64,000 bases of DNA from Nitrospirota bacterium (GTDB lineage: Bacteria > Nitrospirota > Thermodesulfovibrionia > Thermodesulfovibrionales > UBA6898), in contig JACRLO010000004.1 of the NCBI GenBank assembly GCA_016235245.1, positions 62,001-126,000 of the forward strand, in the 5' to 3' direction. Within the stretch, counting starts at the first letter, position 1. Every line of letters starts with the position of its first letter. The notes beneath the pieces are model-generated. The model saw only the letters and a program-made list of their open reading frames with translations. It was not told the DNA's origin and made no database searches. Position numbers and translations under genes: made by a program. Positions 32,919 through 44,252 of this stretch are shown in pieces.

Positions 32919-35900
32919 ATGGTGCCAAGGCAAGCGATCAACGCGATGACATCAAGACTGAATCAGAAGAAGACGGTGAAGGGCATCGCAGTTTTTCTCG
33001 TGGTTTTTTCGATCGCGGGGTTTCTGATCCTGCCTCCTATCGTTAAATCAGTCCTCCTGAAGCAGCTCTCGGAAAAACTCCATCGTCAGGTCTCGATCCA
33101 GGCGGTGCGGATAAATCCGTTCATGCTCTCTGTTACCGTGAGGGGGCTTGAGATAAAGGAGCCGAAATCCCAAACGCCCTTTGTCTCCTTTGATGAGCTC
33201 TATCTGAACCTGCAGACCATGTCCATGTTCCGGCGGGGCATAATTGCCAAAGAGATAAAGCTGGTGAATCCTTACCTGCAGATTGTCCGCAATGAAGACC
33301 TCTCCTACAACTTCTCCGATCTGCTTCAGATGGCAGATCAGAAGCCTGCAGACAAGGGCGGTCCTGGCAGCAGGCAGCGGTCGCTCCGCTTTTCGCTGAA
33401 TAACATACAGGTGATCAATGCCAGGATCGATTTTCTGGATGGACCAAAGCATACAAAACATGAGGTTCGCGGCGCCGTGCTGACCGTTCCCTTTGTTTCG
33501 AATCTGCCCTATTATCTGGAATCCTATGTGCAGCCTGCCTTCTCGGCAAAGGTCAATGGCAATTCAGTAAGTTTCAGGGGAAATACCAAGCCTTTTGTCG
33601 ACTCACATGAGACAAACATTGATCTTGACCTGAAGGATCTCAACCTCCCCTATTATCTGGCGTATTCTCCCGTCCCGCTCGACTTCACGCTGGTCTCCGG
33701 GCTTCTGGATGTTCAGACAAGTCTGACGTATGCGCAGTTTAAAGACAAGGAGCCGACACTGTCCTTAAAAGGCAGCACATCACTGAAAATATTCAAGATT
33801 GATGACAAGGCAGGCAACCCGTTGATCTATCTGCCCCGGCTCGATATCTCCATCAGTTCGTCAGATTTAATGGCCAGGAATATACATTTTGCGAAGATAG
33901 TGCTTGAGTCTCCAGAGATCAATGTCAGTCGAGACAGAGCAGGCAAGTTGAATCTTCTCGCGCTGATGGCATTTACGGGAGAGAAGGCTCAGGGGAAGGT
34001 GGCGGCTGAGGATAAGGGCAAGGCTAAGGCTAAGGCCGAGTCCGGGAAGGAGACAAAAGCAGAAGAGAAGAAATCCCTGCCTGTTATCGATGCTGATGAG
34101 ATAATCCTTGCAAACGGAAAGGTGATTGTTGCAGATGCCTCTGAGGGCAGGATCTTTCGAACCAGTCTTCACAATATCCAGGCAAAAATCGGCCACTTCA
34201 GCACCGTAAAAGATAAGAAGGCCGAGGCCGAGGCATCATTGCAGACAGATTCTCAGGAGGAGTTCAGACTTACGGGCAATTTTTCTGTTGAACCACTATC
34301 AGGGGAAGGAACGGTTGAGGTCAAGCAGGTGGTGCTCAAAAAGTATGCGCCTTATTACGGAAAATTCGTGCTTTTTTCGATAGAGGACGGCAGATTTGAT
34401 TTCATGACAAAATATTCCTTTCTTATGACCGGCAATGAGCCTGATCTGAAAGTTTCTGATCTCACGGCGAACGTCACAGCACTGAGACTCAGAAAGCATG
34501 GAGAGAAGGAGGATTTTCTGAACTTCCCGGCGCTGTCTGTCAAAGAGACGTCTGCTGACCTCGGCAAGCGGGAGATCGTTGTTGGTGATATCTCTGCGCA
34601 GAAGGGGATGATTGTCGTGAAGCGTAGTCAGGACAGTATCCTTAATCTTCAGACATTGTTTGCCCCGGCAGCAACTCCTGCAGCGCGGGCTGACGCCGAG
34701 CCTCTGCAGCCGAAGCAGAAGGTCGCTGTAAATCCCTGGACCGTTACGGCAAAGAAGATATCCCTCGACCGCCATACAATAATGGCCGAAGACCTGGTCC
34801 CTTCCGAGCCGGTCAGTATGCTATTTGATCAGATTCATTTCAGGGGCGAGAATATCTCCACTGAAAAAAATACAAAAGGCAAGGTATCGCTTTCTCTCCA
34901 GATCGAAAAGAAAGGCTCTCTCAAGATGAGCGGCGCTGTCGGCCTTGACCCCGTTTCTGCGCAACTGAAGGTGGTCTCGCAGAACGTTCCAATTATGCCG
35001 GCTGTTCCCTATTTCGCAGACAGGATAAAGATCATTGTCTTTGACGGAAGTATTTCATCAGAGGGAACACTTTCCGCGAGGTACAGCAGGGATACCGGGC
35101 CGACCGCCTCATATAAAGGCACAGCCTCCCTCAGCAATTTTGCCTCTGTCGACAAGGTCAATGCAGAAGATTTTCTGAAATGCAGCTCCCTGTATGTTGA
35201 CTCGATGGATGTCACGTACAATCCGCTTGTGGTAAAGATCGGCGAGGTGTCGCTCTCCGATTTTTATGCCCGGACTATCATCAATGCAGACGGTTCGATC
35301 AACCTGCAGAACATTATAGAGAAGGGTGAGGGTGAGAAAGAAGCGGCTGCGACCAAGGTTGAGGATAAAGCGGCGGCTGAAAAAGAACAGGGACAGGTAA
35401 AAACAGAGGCCAAAAATCAGGCAAAGAATGGCAACGGTGTGAGTACCGCAACAGATGCAGCCGGGAAGATCATAACGATCGAGAAGATTACGCTTCAGGG
35501 CGGGACCGTGAATTTTTCTGACCGGTTCATCAAGCCGAATTTTAACACCAATATGCTTGAGATAGGCGGGAGGATCACCGGGCTCAGCTCTGAGGAGACG
35601 AAGATGGCTGTAGTCGAGATGCGGGGCAAGCTCGACAACTATGCCCCTCTTGAAATCACCGGCAAGGTCAACCCTTTGAGGGACGACCTGTTCATCGATC
35701 TGAATATCAGCTTCAAAGATATGGACCTGAGCCAGATCACTCCTTATTCAGGGAGATATCTCGGGTATGTGATCGAGAAAGGCAAACTTAGTCTTAATCT
35801 TCATTACCTGATAGAGAAGAAGAAGCTTGATTCCCAGAATAAGATCCTTCTTGATCAGTTCACGCTCGGCAGCCAGGTGGAAAGCCCTGATGCAACAAAA

Positions 35901-36659
35901 CTGCCTGTCAGGCTCGCTATCGCACTTTTGAAGAACCGGCGCGGAGAGATCGATCTTGATATCCCTGTCAGCGGGCAGATCGATGACCCAAAATTCAGCA
36001 TCGGCAGGATCATCATCAAGATCCTTCTGAATCTCCTGGTAAAGGCAGCTACCTCTCCTTTTGCCCTGCTCGGCTCGCTCATTGGCGGCGGCGAAGAATT
36101 GAGCTACCTCGAGTTCGACCCCGGGCTTTCGCATCTGAACGAAGCCGGTCTGAAGAAGGTGGATACCCTGGTCAAGGCTCTCCATGACCGTCCTTCACTG
36201 AAGATCGAAATAGCGGGACATGCTGATATGGATAAGGACAGGGAAGGGATGAAGCGGGTTCTGTTTAACCGAAAAGTGAAGGCCCAGAAACTGAAAGATG
36301 CGGTGCAGCAATCCAAAGCGGCAGTGCCTGTTGACGACGTGAAAATAGAGCCGGCTGAATATGCGAAATATCTGAAGCTGGCGTATAAGGATGAGAAGTT
36401 CCCCAAGCCGAGGAATGTTATCGGCATGGCCAAGGACCTGCCGGTATCTGAGATGGAAAAGCTGATGCTTACCCATATTGAGGTGAAGGACGACGATCTC
36501 AGGACTCTTGCCTCACAAAGGGCGCTTGCGGTTAAAGACCTGCTCCTGAGATCGAAGCTTGTTGAGCAGGAGAGGATATTCCTGGTCGTACCGAAGACGC
36601 TTCAGCCCCAGAAGAAGGAAAAGGTCAGGGAGAGCCGGGTTGATTTTACCTTGAAATGA
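32919..36659 (+). CDS. Large AsmA/DUF748-family envelope protein
   Basis: A 1246-residue protein with one N-terminal membrane anchor (about residues 23-42) and then a very long periplasmic part made of DUF748/AsmA-like beta-repeat units (SDRFIKPNFNTNMLEIGGRITGLSS is the typical DUF748 signature). Lys/Glu/Ala-rich linkers interrupt it near residues 360-385 and 810-850. The last 200 residues contain an OmpA-like peptide (IEIAGHADMDKDREGMK...). AsmA-type proteins are thought to bridge the periplasm and carry lipids. AGGAGGG precedes the ATG. It follows mscL, perhaps in one envelope-stress unit. Confidence 0.85.
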   Translation: MVPRQAINAMTSRLNQKKTVKGIAVFLVVFSIAGFLILPPIVKSVLLKQLSEKLHRQVSIQAVRINPFMLSVTVRGLEIKEPKSQTPFVSFDELYLNLQTMSMFRRGIIAKEIKLVNPYLQIVRNEDLSYNFSDLLQMADQKPADKGGPGSRQRSLRFSLNNIQVINARIDFLDGPKHTKHEVRGAVLTVPFVSNLPYYLESYVQPAFSAKVNGNSVSFRGNTKPFVDSHETNIDLDLKDLNLPYYLAYSPVPLDFTLVSGLLDVQTSLTYAQFKDKEPTLSLKGSTSLKIFKIDDKAGNPLIYLPRLDISISSSDLMARNIHFAKIVLESPEINVSRDRAGKLNLLALMAFTGEKAQGKVAAEDKGKAKAKAESGKETKAEEKKSLPVIDADEIILANGKVIVADASEGRIFRTSLHNIQAKIGHFSTVKDKKAEAEASLQTDSQEEFRLTGNFSVEPLSGEGTVEVKQVVLKKYAPYYGKFVLFSIEDGRFDFMTKYSFLMTGNEPDLKVSDLTANVTALRLRKHGEKEDFLNFPALSVKETSADLGKREIVVGDISAQKGMIVVKRSQDSILNLQTLFAPAATPAARADAEPLQPKQKVAVNPWTVTAKKISLDRHTIMAEDLVPSEPVSMLFDQIHFRGENISTEKNTKGKVSLSLQIEKKGSLKMSGAVGLDPVSAQLKVVSQNVPIMPAVPYFADRIKIIVFDGSISSEGTLSARYSRDTGPTASYKGTASLSNFASVDKVNAEDFLKCSSLYVDSMDVTYNPLVVKIGEVSLSDFYARTIINADGSINLQNIIEKGEGEKEAAATKVEDKAAAEKEQGQVKTEAKNQAKNGNGVSTATDAAGKIITIEKITLQGGTVNFSDRFIKPNFNTNMLEIGGRITGLSSEETKMAVVEMRGKLDNYAPLEITGKVNPLRDDLFIDLNISFKDMDLSQITPYSGRYLGYVIEKGKLSLNLHYLIEKKKLDSQNKILLDQFTLGSQVESPDATKLPVRLAIALLKNRRGEIDLDIPVSGQIDDPKFSIGRIIIKILLNLLVKAATSPFALLGSLIGGGEELSYLEFDPGLSHLNEAGLKKVDTLVKALHDRPSLKIEIAGHADMDKDREGMKRVLFNRKVKAQKLKDAVQQSKAAVPVDDVKIEPAEYAKYLKLAYKDEKFPKPRNVIGMAKDLPVSEMEKLMLTHIEVKDDDLRTLASQRALAVKDLLLRSKLVEQERIFLVVPKTLQPQKKEKVRESRVDFTLK

Positions 36660-36747
36660 GTTTTCTGATTTTGTTTCCATCACATGCTGCGGGACAGATT
36701 CCATATAATAATCCGGCTGTTAAGGTGAATGACTGCAAAGTCAGTCC

Positions 36748-37116
36748 TCAGACAACAATATCGATATGAATGCCCCTGTTTTGGGAAATATTGCCCTGCA
36801 CTGTAAAAGCTGTTCTGAACCAGGCAACAAGTCTGTGGTCCCAGTTCCTCATCCTCGGCAGATCATACGTCAGATTGTCCGACTGAGCCTTTGAAGGATC
36901 ATTTCCTGCTCTGTCCTCTTTTGCCGAACTGCTGATATCTATAGAATCAGTCGTCTTTCTTCTGGTTAGGCCCGCTGTCCGTTCATTGATCTTGACGACA
37001 AGTGATCTGGCTGCAGGGTCCTGCCGTGCCTGTTCCGGATTTTCCACAGGCACGGGAAGGGCTTCAACAGGGAAGTCCTGCCGCAGATAGGGATTAGATA
37101 GGGCATTAATGTCCAT
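36748..37116 (-). CDS. Hypothetical protein, 122 aa
   Basis: A small soluble, mostly disordered-looking protein (rich in Asn, Asp, Arg, Pro) with no Cys and no membrane segment. I do not recognise the family. No convincing ribosome binding site. It lies downstream of xseB on the same strand. Coding status is uncertain. Confidence 0.4.
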   Translation of the reverse strand: MDINALSNPYLRQDFPVEALPVPVENPEQARQDPAARSLVVKINERTAGLTRRKTTDSIDISSSAKEDRAGNDPSKAQSDNLTYDLPRMRNWDHRLVAWFRTAFTVQGNISQNRGIHIDIVV

Positions 37117-37237
37117 GAGCGTTGAAGGTTAGATATAGTTTACTCTTCGATGACATTCTTGCAAAGTACATTCATCAGAGGGCCGGGCTCTTGCTCCCCA
37201 ACAGGCTGAAAGCCGTCCCCGGCCTCATGGGTTGCTA

Positions 37238-37474
37238 CTATGGATCCTCTTCTTTGTCTGCTGCCGCTGCTTCATCGTCCATCTCAGTCAGAACTTTTTT
37301 TACTTCATCCTCTGCTGTTCTGAGCTTGTTCTTACAGAATGTAAGGATCTGTGACGCACGCTTTATCTTTTCCGCGAGGATATCAATATCCACCTCTTCT
37401 GATTCTATTTCTTTGACGATCTTCTCAAGCTCCTTCAAAGCCTGGGAGTAAGTCAGTTCTTTGCTCTTTGGCAC
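37238..37474 (-). CDS. xseB: Exodeoxyribonuclease VII small subunit
   Basis: A 78-residue helical protein with the XseB signature (LTYSQALKELEKIVKEIESEEVDIDILAEKIKRASQI pattern). It joins XseA to degrade single-stranded DNA in both directions. Its start overlaps the xseA stop by about 50 bases, so the two are coupled. Confidence 0.92.
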   Translation of the reverse strand: MPKSKELTYSQALKELEKIVKEIESEEVDIDILAEKIKRASQILTFCKNKLRTAEDEVKKVLTEMDDEAAAADKEEDP

Positions 37475-38738
37475 TTTTCGTAACCTCCTTGCCGGACTGC
37501 ACTATGCTGGTGACTGTCCCGTTTTGCAATTGCGTCTCTATAGCTACGCCGTTTTTCAGCAACGCGGCATCCCTGAGTATTTTCCCCCTGAGTGTGGTTA
37601 TGCTGTAGCCCCGCCTGAGAACATGAGCAGGATCAAGATGACGTATGGCCTGTTCTGCCCGGCTGAGCCTGTTCTGTTCGTTCTGCATGCGCTGCTGCAT
37701 AGAGCCCTGTACCTCGCGCTGCAGAATGAACAGCCTGTTTCTGTGGACCGTGGTCAGTCTGATTGGCACAAACGAAAGTCTCTGTGCAAACGAAGTCAGT
37801 TTCTGTTTTTCCTCTCTCAGCAGCAGCTCAGAAGAGGCTATAATCCTGCTTTCGAGTTCAAGAACATTTTCCTCAAAGCTCCGAATGCCTGATATCAGAA
37901 ATTCAGCCACAGCGGTCGGTGTTTTCAACTTTGTATGTGCCGCGATATCAACGACCGTATCATCTTTTTCATGGCCTATGCCGGTAATAACAGGCAGGGG
38001 AAAGCCTGCCACCTCGGCCGCAAGGGGATAACCGTCAAAGCAGTTCAGGTCTGTGACCGATCCTCCGCCGCGGATGATCACCGCAAGATCAAATGCGCTC
38101 TTCTGTTTCCGAATCGAGGACAATGCCTTGATGATGGAGCCTTCTGCCTCCTGTCCCTGCATCAGAGCCGGGAAGAGGGTATGGAAAAAGCGGTACCCGT
38201 AAGGGTTATTGTCGAGGTGGTTGAAAAAATCCTGATACCCCGCAGCAGTCGGCGATGAAATGACCGCTATTCGCTGGGGCACAAGCGGCAGAACATGGGC
38301 TTTGTTGCGATCAATAATGCCCTCTTTTCTGAGGCGGGCGATTACCTCTTTTTTCTTCCGCGCCATCTCCCCCATGGTATAGGTGGGGTCAATATCCTTG
38401 ACGTTAAGGCTCAGGCCATAGACCTCATGGAATAATATTGACGCAAGGAACAGGATTTTCATGCCCTGCTTCAGCGGCTCATTTGCTGCTTTCTGAAACC
38501 GGTTGCTGATGGAACGGTATTCGTAGGCCCAGATATTGGCCTTGATCTGGGCTACGGCAGCATTGCCCTCTTTTTCAACAAGGTCAAGGTAACAGTGGCC
38601 CCTCTGGTTCAGTTTGAGGTCGGCGATCTCAGCAACTACCCAATACTGATCAGGCAGTGTATCGGCAATTGCGGATTTAATGAGGCCATTCAGCTGTAAG
38701 AGACTGAGCGCCGGTCTTTCAGAAGAGATCTCTTGCAT
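37425..38738 (-). CDS. xseA: Exodeoxyribonuclease VII large subunit
   Basis: A 437-residue nuclease subunit: N-terminal OB fold (about residues 10-110), catalytic domain with RIAVISSPTAAGYQDF, VIIRGGGSVTDLNCFDGYPLA and PVITGIGHEKDDTVVDIAAHTKLKTPTAVAE, the family hallmarks, then a coiled coil and C-terminal domain (RRGYSITTLRGK). It acts on single-stranded DNA with XseB. Divergent from the DUF362 gene. Confidence 0.95.
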   Translation of the reverse strand: MQEISSERPALSLLQLNGLIKSAIADTLPDQYWVVAEIADLKLNQRGHCYLDLVEKEGNAAVAQIKANIWAYEYRSISNRFQKAANEPLKQGMKILFLASILFHEVYGLSLNVKDIDPTYTMGEMARKKKEVIARLRKEGIIDRNKAHVLPLVPQRIAVISSPTAAGYQDFFNHLDNNPYGYRFFHTLFPALMQGQEAEGSIIKALSSIRKQKSAFDLAVIIRGGGSVTDLNCFDGYPLAAEVAGFPLPVITGIGHEKDDTVVDIAAHTKLKTPTAVAEFLISGIRSFEENVLELESRIIASSELLLREEKQKLTSFAQRLSFVPIRLTTVHRNRLFILQREVQGSMQQRMQNEQNRLSRAEQAIRHLDPAHVLRRGYSITTLRGKILRDAALLKNGVAIETQLQNGTVTSIVQSGKEVTKSAKEQRTDLLPGFEGA

Positions 38739-38825
38739 AGTGTTATTCTCTGATTATACACCAACCGGAAAGCCCCTTCCTTATTATCCGGGGCCATGAT
38801 AGGATGAAATATAAGGAGACGTATC

Positions 38826-39827
38826 ATGATAAACAGAAGGGAGTTCATGATCGGTGCCTCAGGCATGATGCTTTCCATGGTGACGGACGAAAAACAGCAG
38901 ACTGCCCTCATGAAGGAATCGTCTCATACTATGCTTCAACCTCATACAAGGGTATCGATCGTAAAGACCACTGACCGCGCTGCTGGAGTGAAGCGGTCTC
39001 TTGAGCTCCTTGACATCAATCCTGTAAGGGGCAAAGAGGTCTTGCTCAAGCCAAACTTCAACAGTGCCGATGCCTTCCCCGGCTCAACGCATAATGACAC
39101 GCTGCTAAATCTGATCAGACATCTTAAGGTCATGGGGGCAAAGTCCATAACGATTGGTGAGCGGTGCGGCCCCGGGTCTACGGCAAAGGTGTTGAAGGGA
39201 AAGGGAATCTATGCTCTTTGTGAAAAGGAGAACGTCAGGATAATCAACTTCGAGGAACTGCCTGCGAGCCAGTGGGTGCGGGTGAGGCCGGCGAAGAGCC
39301 ATTGGAATGACGGATTTGATGTCGCAAAGCCTGTAGTAGATTCGGAATGTGTTGTATCCACCTGCTGCCTGAAGACGCACGGGTACGGCGGCGTCTTTAC
39401 CATGTCCCTGAAACTTTCTGTCGGCGTAACGCACAAGGAGAATATGTCAGAGCTCCATGCATCGTTCAAATCCATGCGCAAGATGATCGCGGAGATAAAT
39501 CAGGCATATAAGCCGTCGCTGATCGTGCTGGATGCCATGGAGGCCTTTGTTGACGGCGGCCCCTCATCAGGAGAGCGCAAGAGAGCGGATCTGATTATCG
39601 CAGGCACGGACCGCATTGCGATCGATGCGGTCGGCCTTGCCGTGTTAAAAGACCTTGGCAGCAATGACTCGATCATGAAGAAAAACATATTCGAGCAGGA
39701 GCAGATAGCACGGGCAGTTGAACTCGGTCTCGGTGTCCGCAGACCTGACGACATCGAGTTCGTCACTGATAACGATATGAGCAGGACCAGTGCAGAAAAA
39801 CTGAAGGGAATACTACTGAGGGGGTAA
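38826..39827 (+). CDS. DUF362-domain protein with a Tat-like N-terminus
   Basis: A 333-residue protein starting MINRREFMIGASG, which resembles a twin-arginine signal, although the hydrophobic part is short. The rest is DUF362, a family with conserved KPNFNSAD near the N-terminus, the CCLKTHGYGGVFTMSLKLSVG region and LDAMEAFVDGGPSSG. DUF362 is often next to iron-sulfur proteins, but no [4Fe-4S] Cys motif is present here. The function is unknown. AAGGAG precedes the ATG. Confidence 0.85.
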   Translation: MINRREFMIGASGMMLSMVTDEKQQTALMKESSHTMLQPHTRVSIVKTTDRAAGVKRSLELLDINPVRGKEVLLKPNFNSADAFPGSTHNDTLLNLIRHLKVMGAKSITIGERCGPGSTAKVLKGKGIYALCEKENVRIINFEELPASQWVRVRPAKSHWNDGFDVAKPVVDSECVVSTCCLKTHGYGGVFTMSLKLSVGVTHKENMSELHASFKSMRKMIAEINQAYKPSLIVLDAMEAFVDGGPSSGERKRADLIIAGTDRIAIDAVGLAVLKDLGSNDSIMKKNIFEQEQIARAVELGLGVRRPDDIEFVTDNDMSRTSAEKLKGILLRG

Positions 39828-39877
39828 CGCTTTAGGATAGTGCCAACATGCGTATCTGCGTCACCATTTGCCTGCGG

Positions 39878-41866
39878 CTATTTCTCTGTCAGTTCAACGA
39901 CCCTGTCCTGGCATTCGACGATCTTTGCTCCAATAGTTTGATCGAGAGCGGTCAGTTCATAAATTCCGACAGGTTTTTCCTTGCCCTTGACGATCACTCT
40001 CTCTTTGCCCAGGACAGATACATGGCCAAATGCTCCGCTTTCAAAGGAACTTCTTATTTTCTGCAAGGTGTATTCTGTTATTAAAATTCTGGCATGGTAT
40101 TTTTTGGTCAGGGACTCAATCCTCGATCCGAGATTTACATGGTCCCCTATTACGGTGTAATCCATTTTTTTCCCTACTGCACCGATATTTCCGACCAGAA
40201 CTTCTCCTGTATTTATGCCAATCCCTATATCGAGTCTCGGCTTCCCTTCAGCTTCCCATTTTTTCTGCAGTTCATCAAGTCTTGCCGACATATTCAGTGC
40301 ACACTTAACCGCAAGCTCCGCATGGTTCTCCTGGATGAGCGGAGCGCCCCAAAAGGCCAAAATAGCATCACCGATAAACTTATCAAGGGTCCCGTCCCAT
40401 TTAAAGACAATTTCTGTCATCTCTCCGAGATACTCATTGAGTATGGCCACTACCTCCTCCGGTGAATATTTCTCCGAAATAGAAGTAAACCCCCGTATGT
40501 CAGAAAAAAGGATTGTTGCTTCTCTTCGCACGCCTCCGATGCCGGCCCCTTCAGGATCATTGATGAGGATCTCAACGATCTTCGGTGATACGTAACTGGA
40601 GAATATCCTTCTTATCTCCTTTGCTTTCTTCTCTTCATATACGAACATTACGACAGTCTGAATAGAGAATATACCGAGCATGTTAGTGACCGGGTAGAGA
40701 AGATTTATCCAGAGATTGTGATACAGGAGCAAATAAAAACTGAGGAAGAGGTAGAACAAGATAAGGCCTGTGGCAAGTAAAGAGCCTTTCAGCGCGCGAA
40801 GCCGTGGAACCAGCAGGCCAAGCAGTATGCCGGTAAAAATGATGACGATTACCTCAATGATCTTGGGACTCGGCGTAAGAAAATTATTAAGGAGTATGTT
40901 TTGTACAACCGTGGCATTTTTTTCAATTCCGGGCAGATCAGCTGACAATGGAGTGACCTTCTGATCATAGGTTGCCAGAGCCGATGTTCCTATCAGGACG
41001 ATCTTGTCTTTAAAGAACCCGGATGAAATTTTGTTATTGATAACATCGGACGCGGATTTGTAATGGAAGGTATTTACTTTGCCAACGTAGTTAATAAGCA
41101 CCCTGCCTTCGAGATTGGTCTTAATTGTAGTATCGCCGAGTTTTACTGCAGACGCGGGATACAGGAGCATGTCTTTCATTTCTATGCCACGTGCAAGTCT
41201 TGCGATCTGCAGGCCAAACTGAGGATAGCAGTCACCTCCATACATTATATACATAGGCTCCCACCTGATAACGCCATCCATATCAGGCTGGGTATAGACA
41301 TTGCCGAGTGTTGCCGACCTGGCTAACGCCTCAAGCGGCGGGTTAACGCTCTCAGCCTGTATTGCAAAGTCCTTCCATTTTATCCACTTGGGACTATTTA
41401 CCTGCATAAAGGCGGTATCCCAGAGAAAATCCGGAATCTCTCCTGTTGTCACATTGTCTCTTTTGCCCGGCGTAACAAAAAACGGAGTAGCAAGGACAAC
41501 ATTACCGGCATCTTTGATTGCCTGCGCGAGTTTCCCGTCAGACTCTATGTTATCCGGTTCGGTATACATGATATCTATACCTATGACCTTTGGACCACCG
41601 CCTGATATTTTACTGACCAGTCCGGCCTGTACATCTCTTCCCCATGGCCATCTGCCTATCTCTTTTATGCTTTTGTCATCAATTGCAACAATAACGATAT
41701 TGCTGAGCGCTGATTGTGTTTTGAAATGATTGCGCATCATAAGTCGGAGGTCATAGGTTTTGCTTTCAATCTTTTCGCGGACTACATAAGGGTCAAGCCA
41801 TTGCAGTGCAATAAAGATTGCGGTTGAAGCAATGGCAATGATATACAGTATTCGGGCAGTTTTCAT
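39878..41866 (-). CDS. CHASE2-domain adenylate cyclase, class III
   Basis: About 662 residues: one N-terminal transmembrane helix, a periplasmic CHASE2 sensor (about residues 30-330), three C-terminal transmembrane helices and a cytoplasmic class III cyclase domain. Metal-binding Asp are in LFSDIRGF and GDAILAFWG, the transition-state pair in VNLGSRIE. The substrate-choosing residues are Lys in LDKFIGD and Asp in MDYTVIGD, which favour ATP, so cAMP is the likely product. The start is ATG 41866 (MKTARILYI); TTG 41878 is possible. A terminator lies just before it, after the FecR gene. Confidence 0.9.
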   Translation of the reverse strand: MKTARILYIIAIASTAIFIALQWLDPYVVREKIESKTYDLRLMMRNHFKTQSALSNIVIVAIDDKSIKEIGRWPWGRDVQAGLVSKISGGGPKVIGIDIMYTEPDNIESDGKLAQAIKDAGNVVLATPFFVTPGKRDNVTTGEIPDFLWDTAFMQVNSPKWIKWKDFAIQAESVNPPLEALARSATLGNVYTQPDMDGVIRWEPMYIMYGGDCYPQFGLQIARLARGIEMKDMLLYPASAVKLGDTTIKTNLEGRVLINYVGKVNTFHYKSASDVINNKISSGFFKDKIVLIGTSALATYDQKVTPLSADLPGIEKNATVVQNILLNNFLTPSPKIIEVIVIIFTGILLGLLVPRLRALKGSLLATGLILFYLFLSFYLLLYHNLWINLLYPVTNMLGIFSIQTVVMFVYEEKKAKEIRRIFSSYVSPKIVEILINDPEGAGIGGVRREATILFSDIRGFTSISEKYSPEEVVAILNEYLGEMTEIVFKWDGTLDKFIGDAILAFWGAPLIQENHAELAVKCALNMSARLDELQKKWEAEGKPRLDIGIGINTGEVLVGNIGAVGKKMDYTVIGDHVNLGSRIESLTKKYHARILITEYTLQKIRSSFESGAFGHVSVLGKERVIVKGKEKPVGIYELTALDQTIGAKIVECQDRVVELTEK

Positions 41867-41877
41867 AATATCATTCA

Positions 41878-41883
41878 ATTATA
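41878..41883 (-). promoter_or_regulatory. -10 box of the CHASE2 cyclase gene
   Basis: A perfect TATAAT on the minus strand, 11 bases before ATG 41866. No -35 box at good spacing and no ribosome binding site; the leader would be only about five bases. Confidence 0.45.
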
Positions 41884-41885
41884 CA

Positions 41886-41934
41886 GGGTCGAAAAAAAAA
41901 GAGTGACTGTCTGATGTTCTGACAGTCACTCTTT
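41886..41934 (-). terminator. Terminator between FecR gene and CHASE2 cyclase gene
   Basis: A 14-pair stem (AAAGAGTGACTGTC with GACAGTCACTCTTT, nine-base loop) followed on the minus strand by a run of T. It closes the beta-barrel/FecR transcript right before the cyclase promoter. Confidence 0.88.
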
Positions 41935-42020
41935 GGCTCTTCAATGCAGACTTTTGTGCAGATTCACATTATCCATATCCATCTGCCGGTCAAACGCACA
42001 TAAGGCTTACCGGTCATACA

Positions 42021-42938
<918 letters not shown>

Positions 42939-44231
42939 CTAAAACCTCACATTCAGAAATAGACTTGTTATGCTGCGGTTATAATCAAAATCATCTATAT
43001 TCGATTTGTTTTTCGTATAGAGTTGGGCCAAGGTTATGCTTAGCTGATTGGAATATGCCTTTGTAAAAGATGCAGAGACCGTCCGACTCGTATCCTTCCG
43101 CCCTGAGTCGGATATCGGGTTGGCTCCGTCAAAATCTCTGCTATAGTATTCTCCGTAAAGATCCAGAAACATCCGATAGGGAAGGGTGAAGGTCAACCCT
43201 GCAAAGACCTTGTCTCCGCTATAGTCCCAGTATTCCTTATCCGCGCTATTTTCGTCGTGCGCGTATCCGATTTTCGCGGCAATTGAAGTCCTTAGCGGTA
43301 TATTCTGCGTTATCCCCAACAGATTATTTGATCCGGTCCTGTAAGAGTTTGCTGCAAAAAGCTCAGTATTCATGAAATGGCTATACTGGTAACGGTATTC
43401 CAGAACCGTCGACAGTCCATTCCCTTCCAATACAGTAAGTGAGGGGGAAATAGAATGGGCGTAATCAAATCCGTCGCCTCCCAGATAGACATACTCAAAT
43501 GCGTACGTCCCGGTGAGTTTCAGCGATGAATTCAGTGCATAAGAACCCTTCAGGTCAACCAGATGTTGGGTCACATTAAAATCAGACATAGTGCGGTGCA
43601 AACTCTGATACAGACTGTATCCTGCAGAGCCGTCCGCGTCCTTGCTGCTAAAGAAAGTATATCTTCCCTTGAGATAGACCACCGCCCTCCAGTCCGATTT
43701 GTCCGAGACTCCAAGCGGAAGCGGTCTGTCATCCGGAGTAATTGCGACATTATTATCATATTGGCCGCCTAAGGACAAACTCAGTGACCAGGGCTTTGAG
43801 CTTCCACCCTGATCCATGGCCTTCAGATATCTCTCTGCCATATCAGAGAGTTCTGTTTGAGGTGCCAGTTTTTTTGTGGCAGTAAAATGATTTTTTGCCT
43901 CGCCGTATGCGGTCTGATTAAAATGAAAGATGCCGAGTTCCAGATTCGTCCGGGGGTTCTTCGGGTTCAAAGCGAGGGCTTTTTTCAGGGAAGAGCCGGC
44001 TTCCTTGTTTCCTGCGCGACTCTGTGCTATTCCAAGATAGAGTGTTGCGGTATGGTCATCCGGATGCTCTTTCAGCGCTGCCCTGAATTCATCAGCCGCG
44101 TCCTTGTAATTGTTCGTCTCGAGGGCTGATATTCCATAGGCAATATGTTTCTGGTATACGGAATCATCCGCATACGATATGCCTGAGAAGATAAGAAACC
44201 CTAACACTGCAACGATAAATCTGATTTTCAT
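42939..44231 (-). CDS. TPR-containing outer-membrane beta-barrel protein
   Basis: 430 residues: signal peptide MKIRFIVAVLGFLIFSGISYA, then three TPR repeats (about residues 25-140, pattern AADEFRAALKEHPDDHTATLYLGIAQ), then many amphipathic beta strands ending in NVRF, the aromatic C-terminus used for outer-membrane insertion. The start is ATG 44231 behind GGGGG; the longer frame to 44285 would bury the signal. It is first in the transcript with the FecR gene. Function unknown; likely a surface or secretion channel linked to sensing. Confidence 0.82.
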   Translation of the reverse strand: MKIRFIVAVLGFLIFSGISYADDSVYQKHIAYGISALETNNYKDAADEFRAALKEHPDDHTATLYLGIAQSRAGNKEAGSSLKKALALNPKNPRTNLELGIFHFNQTAYGEAKNHFTATKKLAPQTELSDMAERYLKAMDQGGSSKPWSLSLSLGGQYDNNVAITPDDRPLPLGVSDKSDWRAVVYLKGRYTFFSSKDADGSAGYSLYQSLHRTMSDFNVTQHLVDLKGSYALNSSLKLTGTYAFEYVYLGGDGFDYAHSISPSLTVLEGNGLSTVLEYRYQYSHFMNTELFAANSYRTGSNNLLGITQNIPLRTSIAAKIGYAHDENSADKEYWDYSGDKVFAGLTFTLPYRMFLDLYGEYYSRDFDGANPISDSGRKDTSRTVSASFTKAYSNQLSITLAQLYTKNKSNIDDFDYNRSITSLFLNVRF

Positions 44232-44252
44232 AAAATACCCCCTTTGACTGTA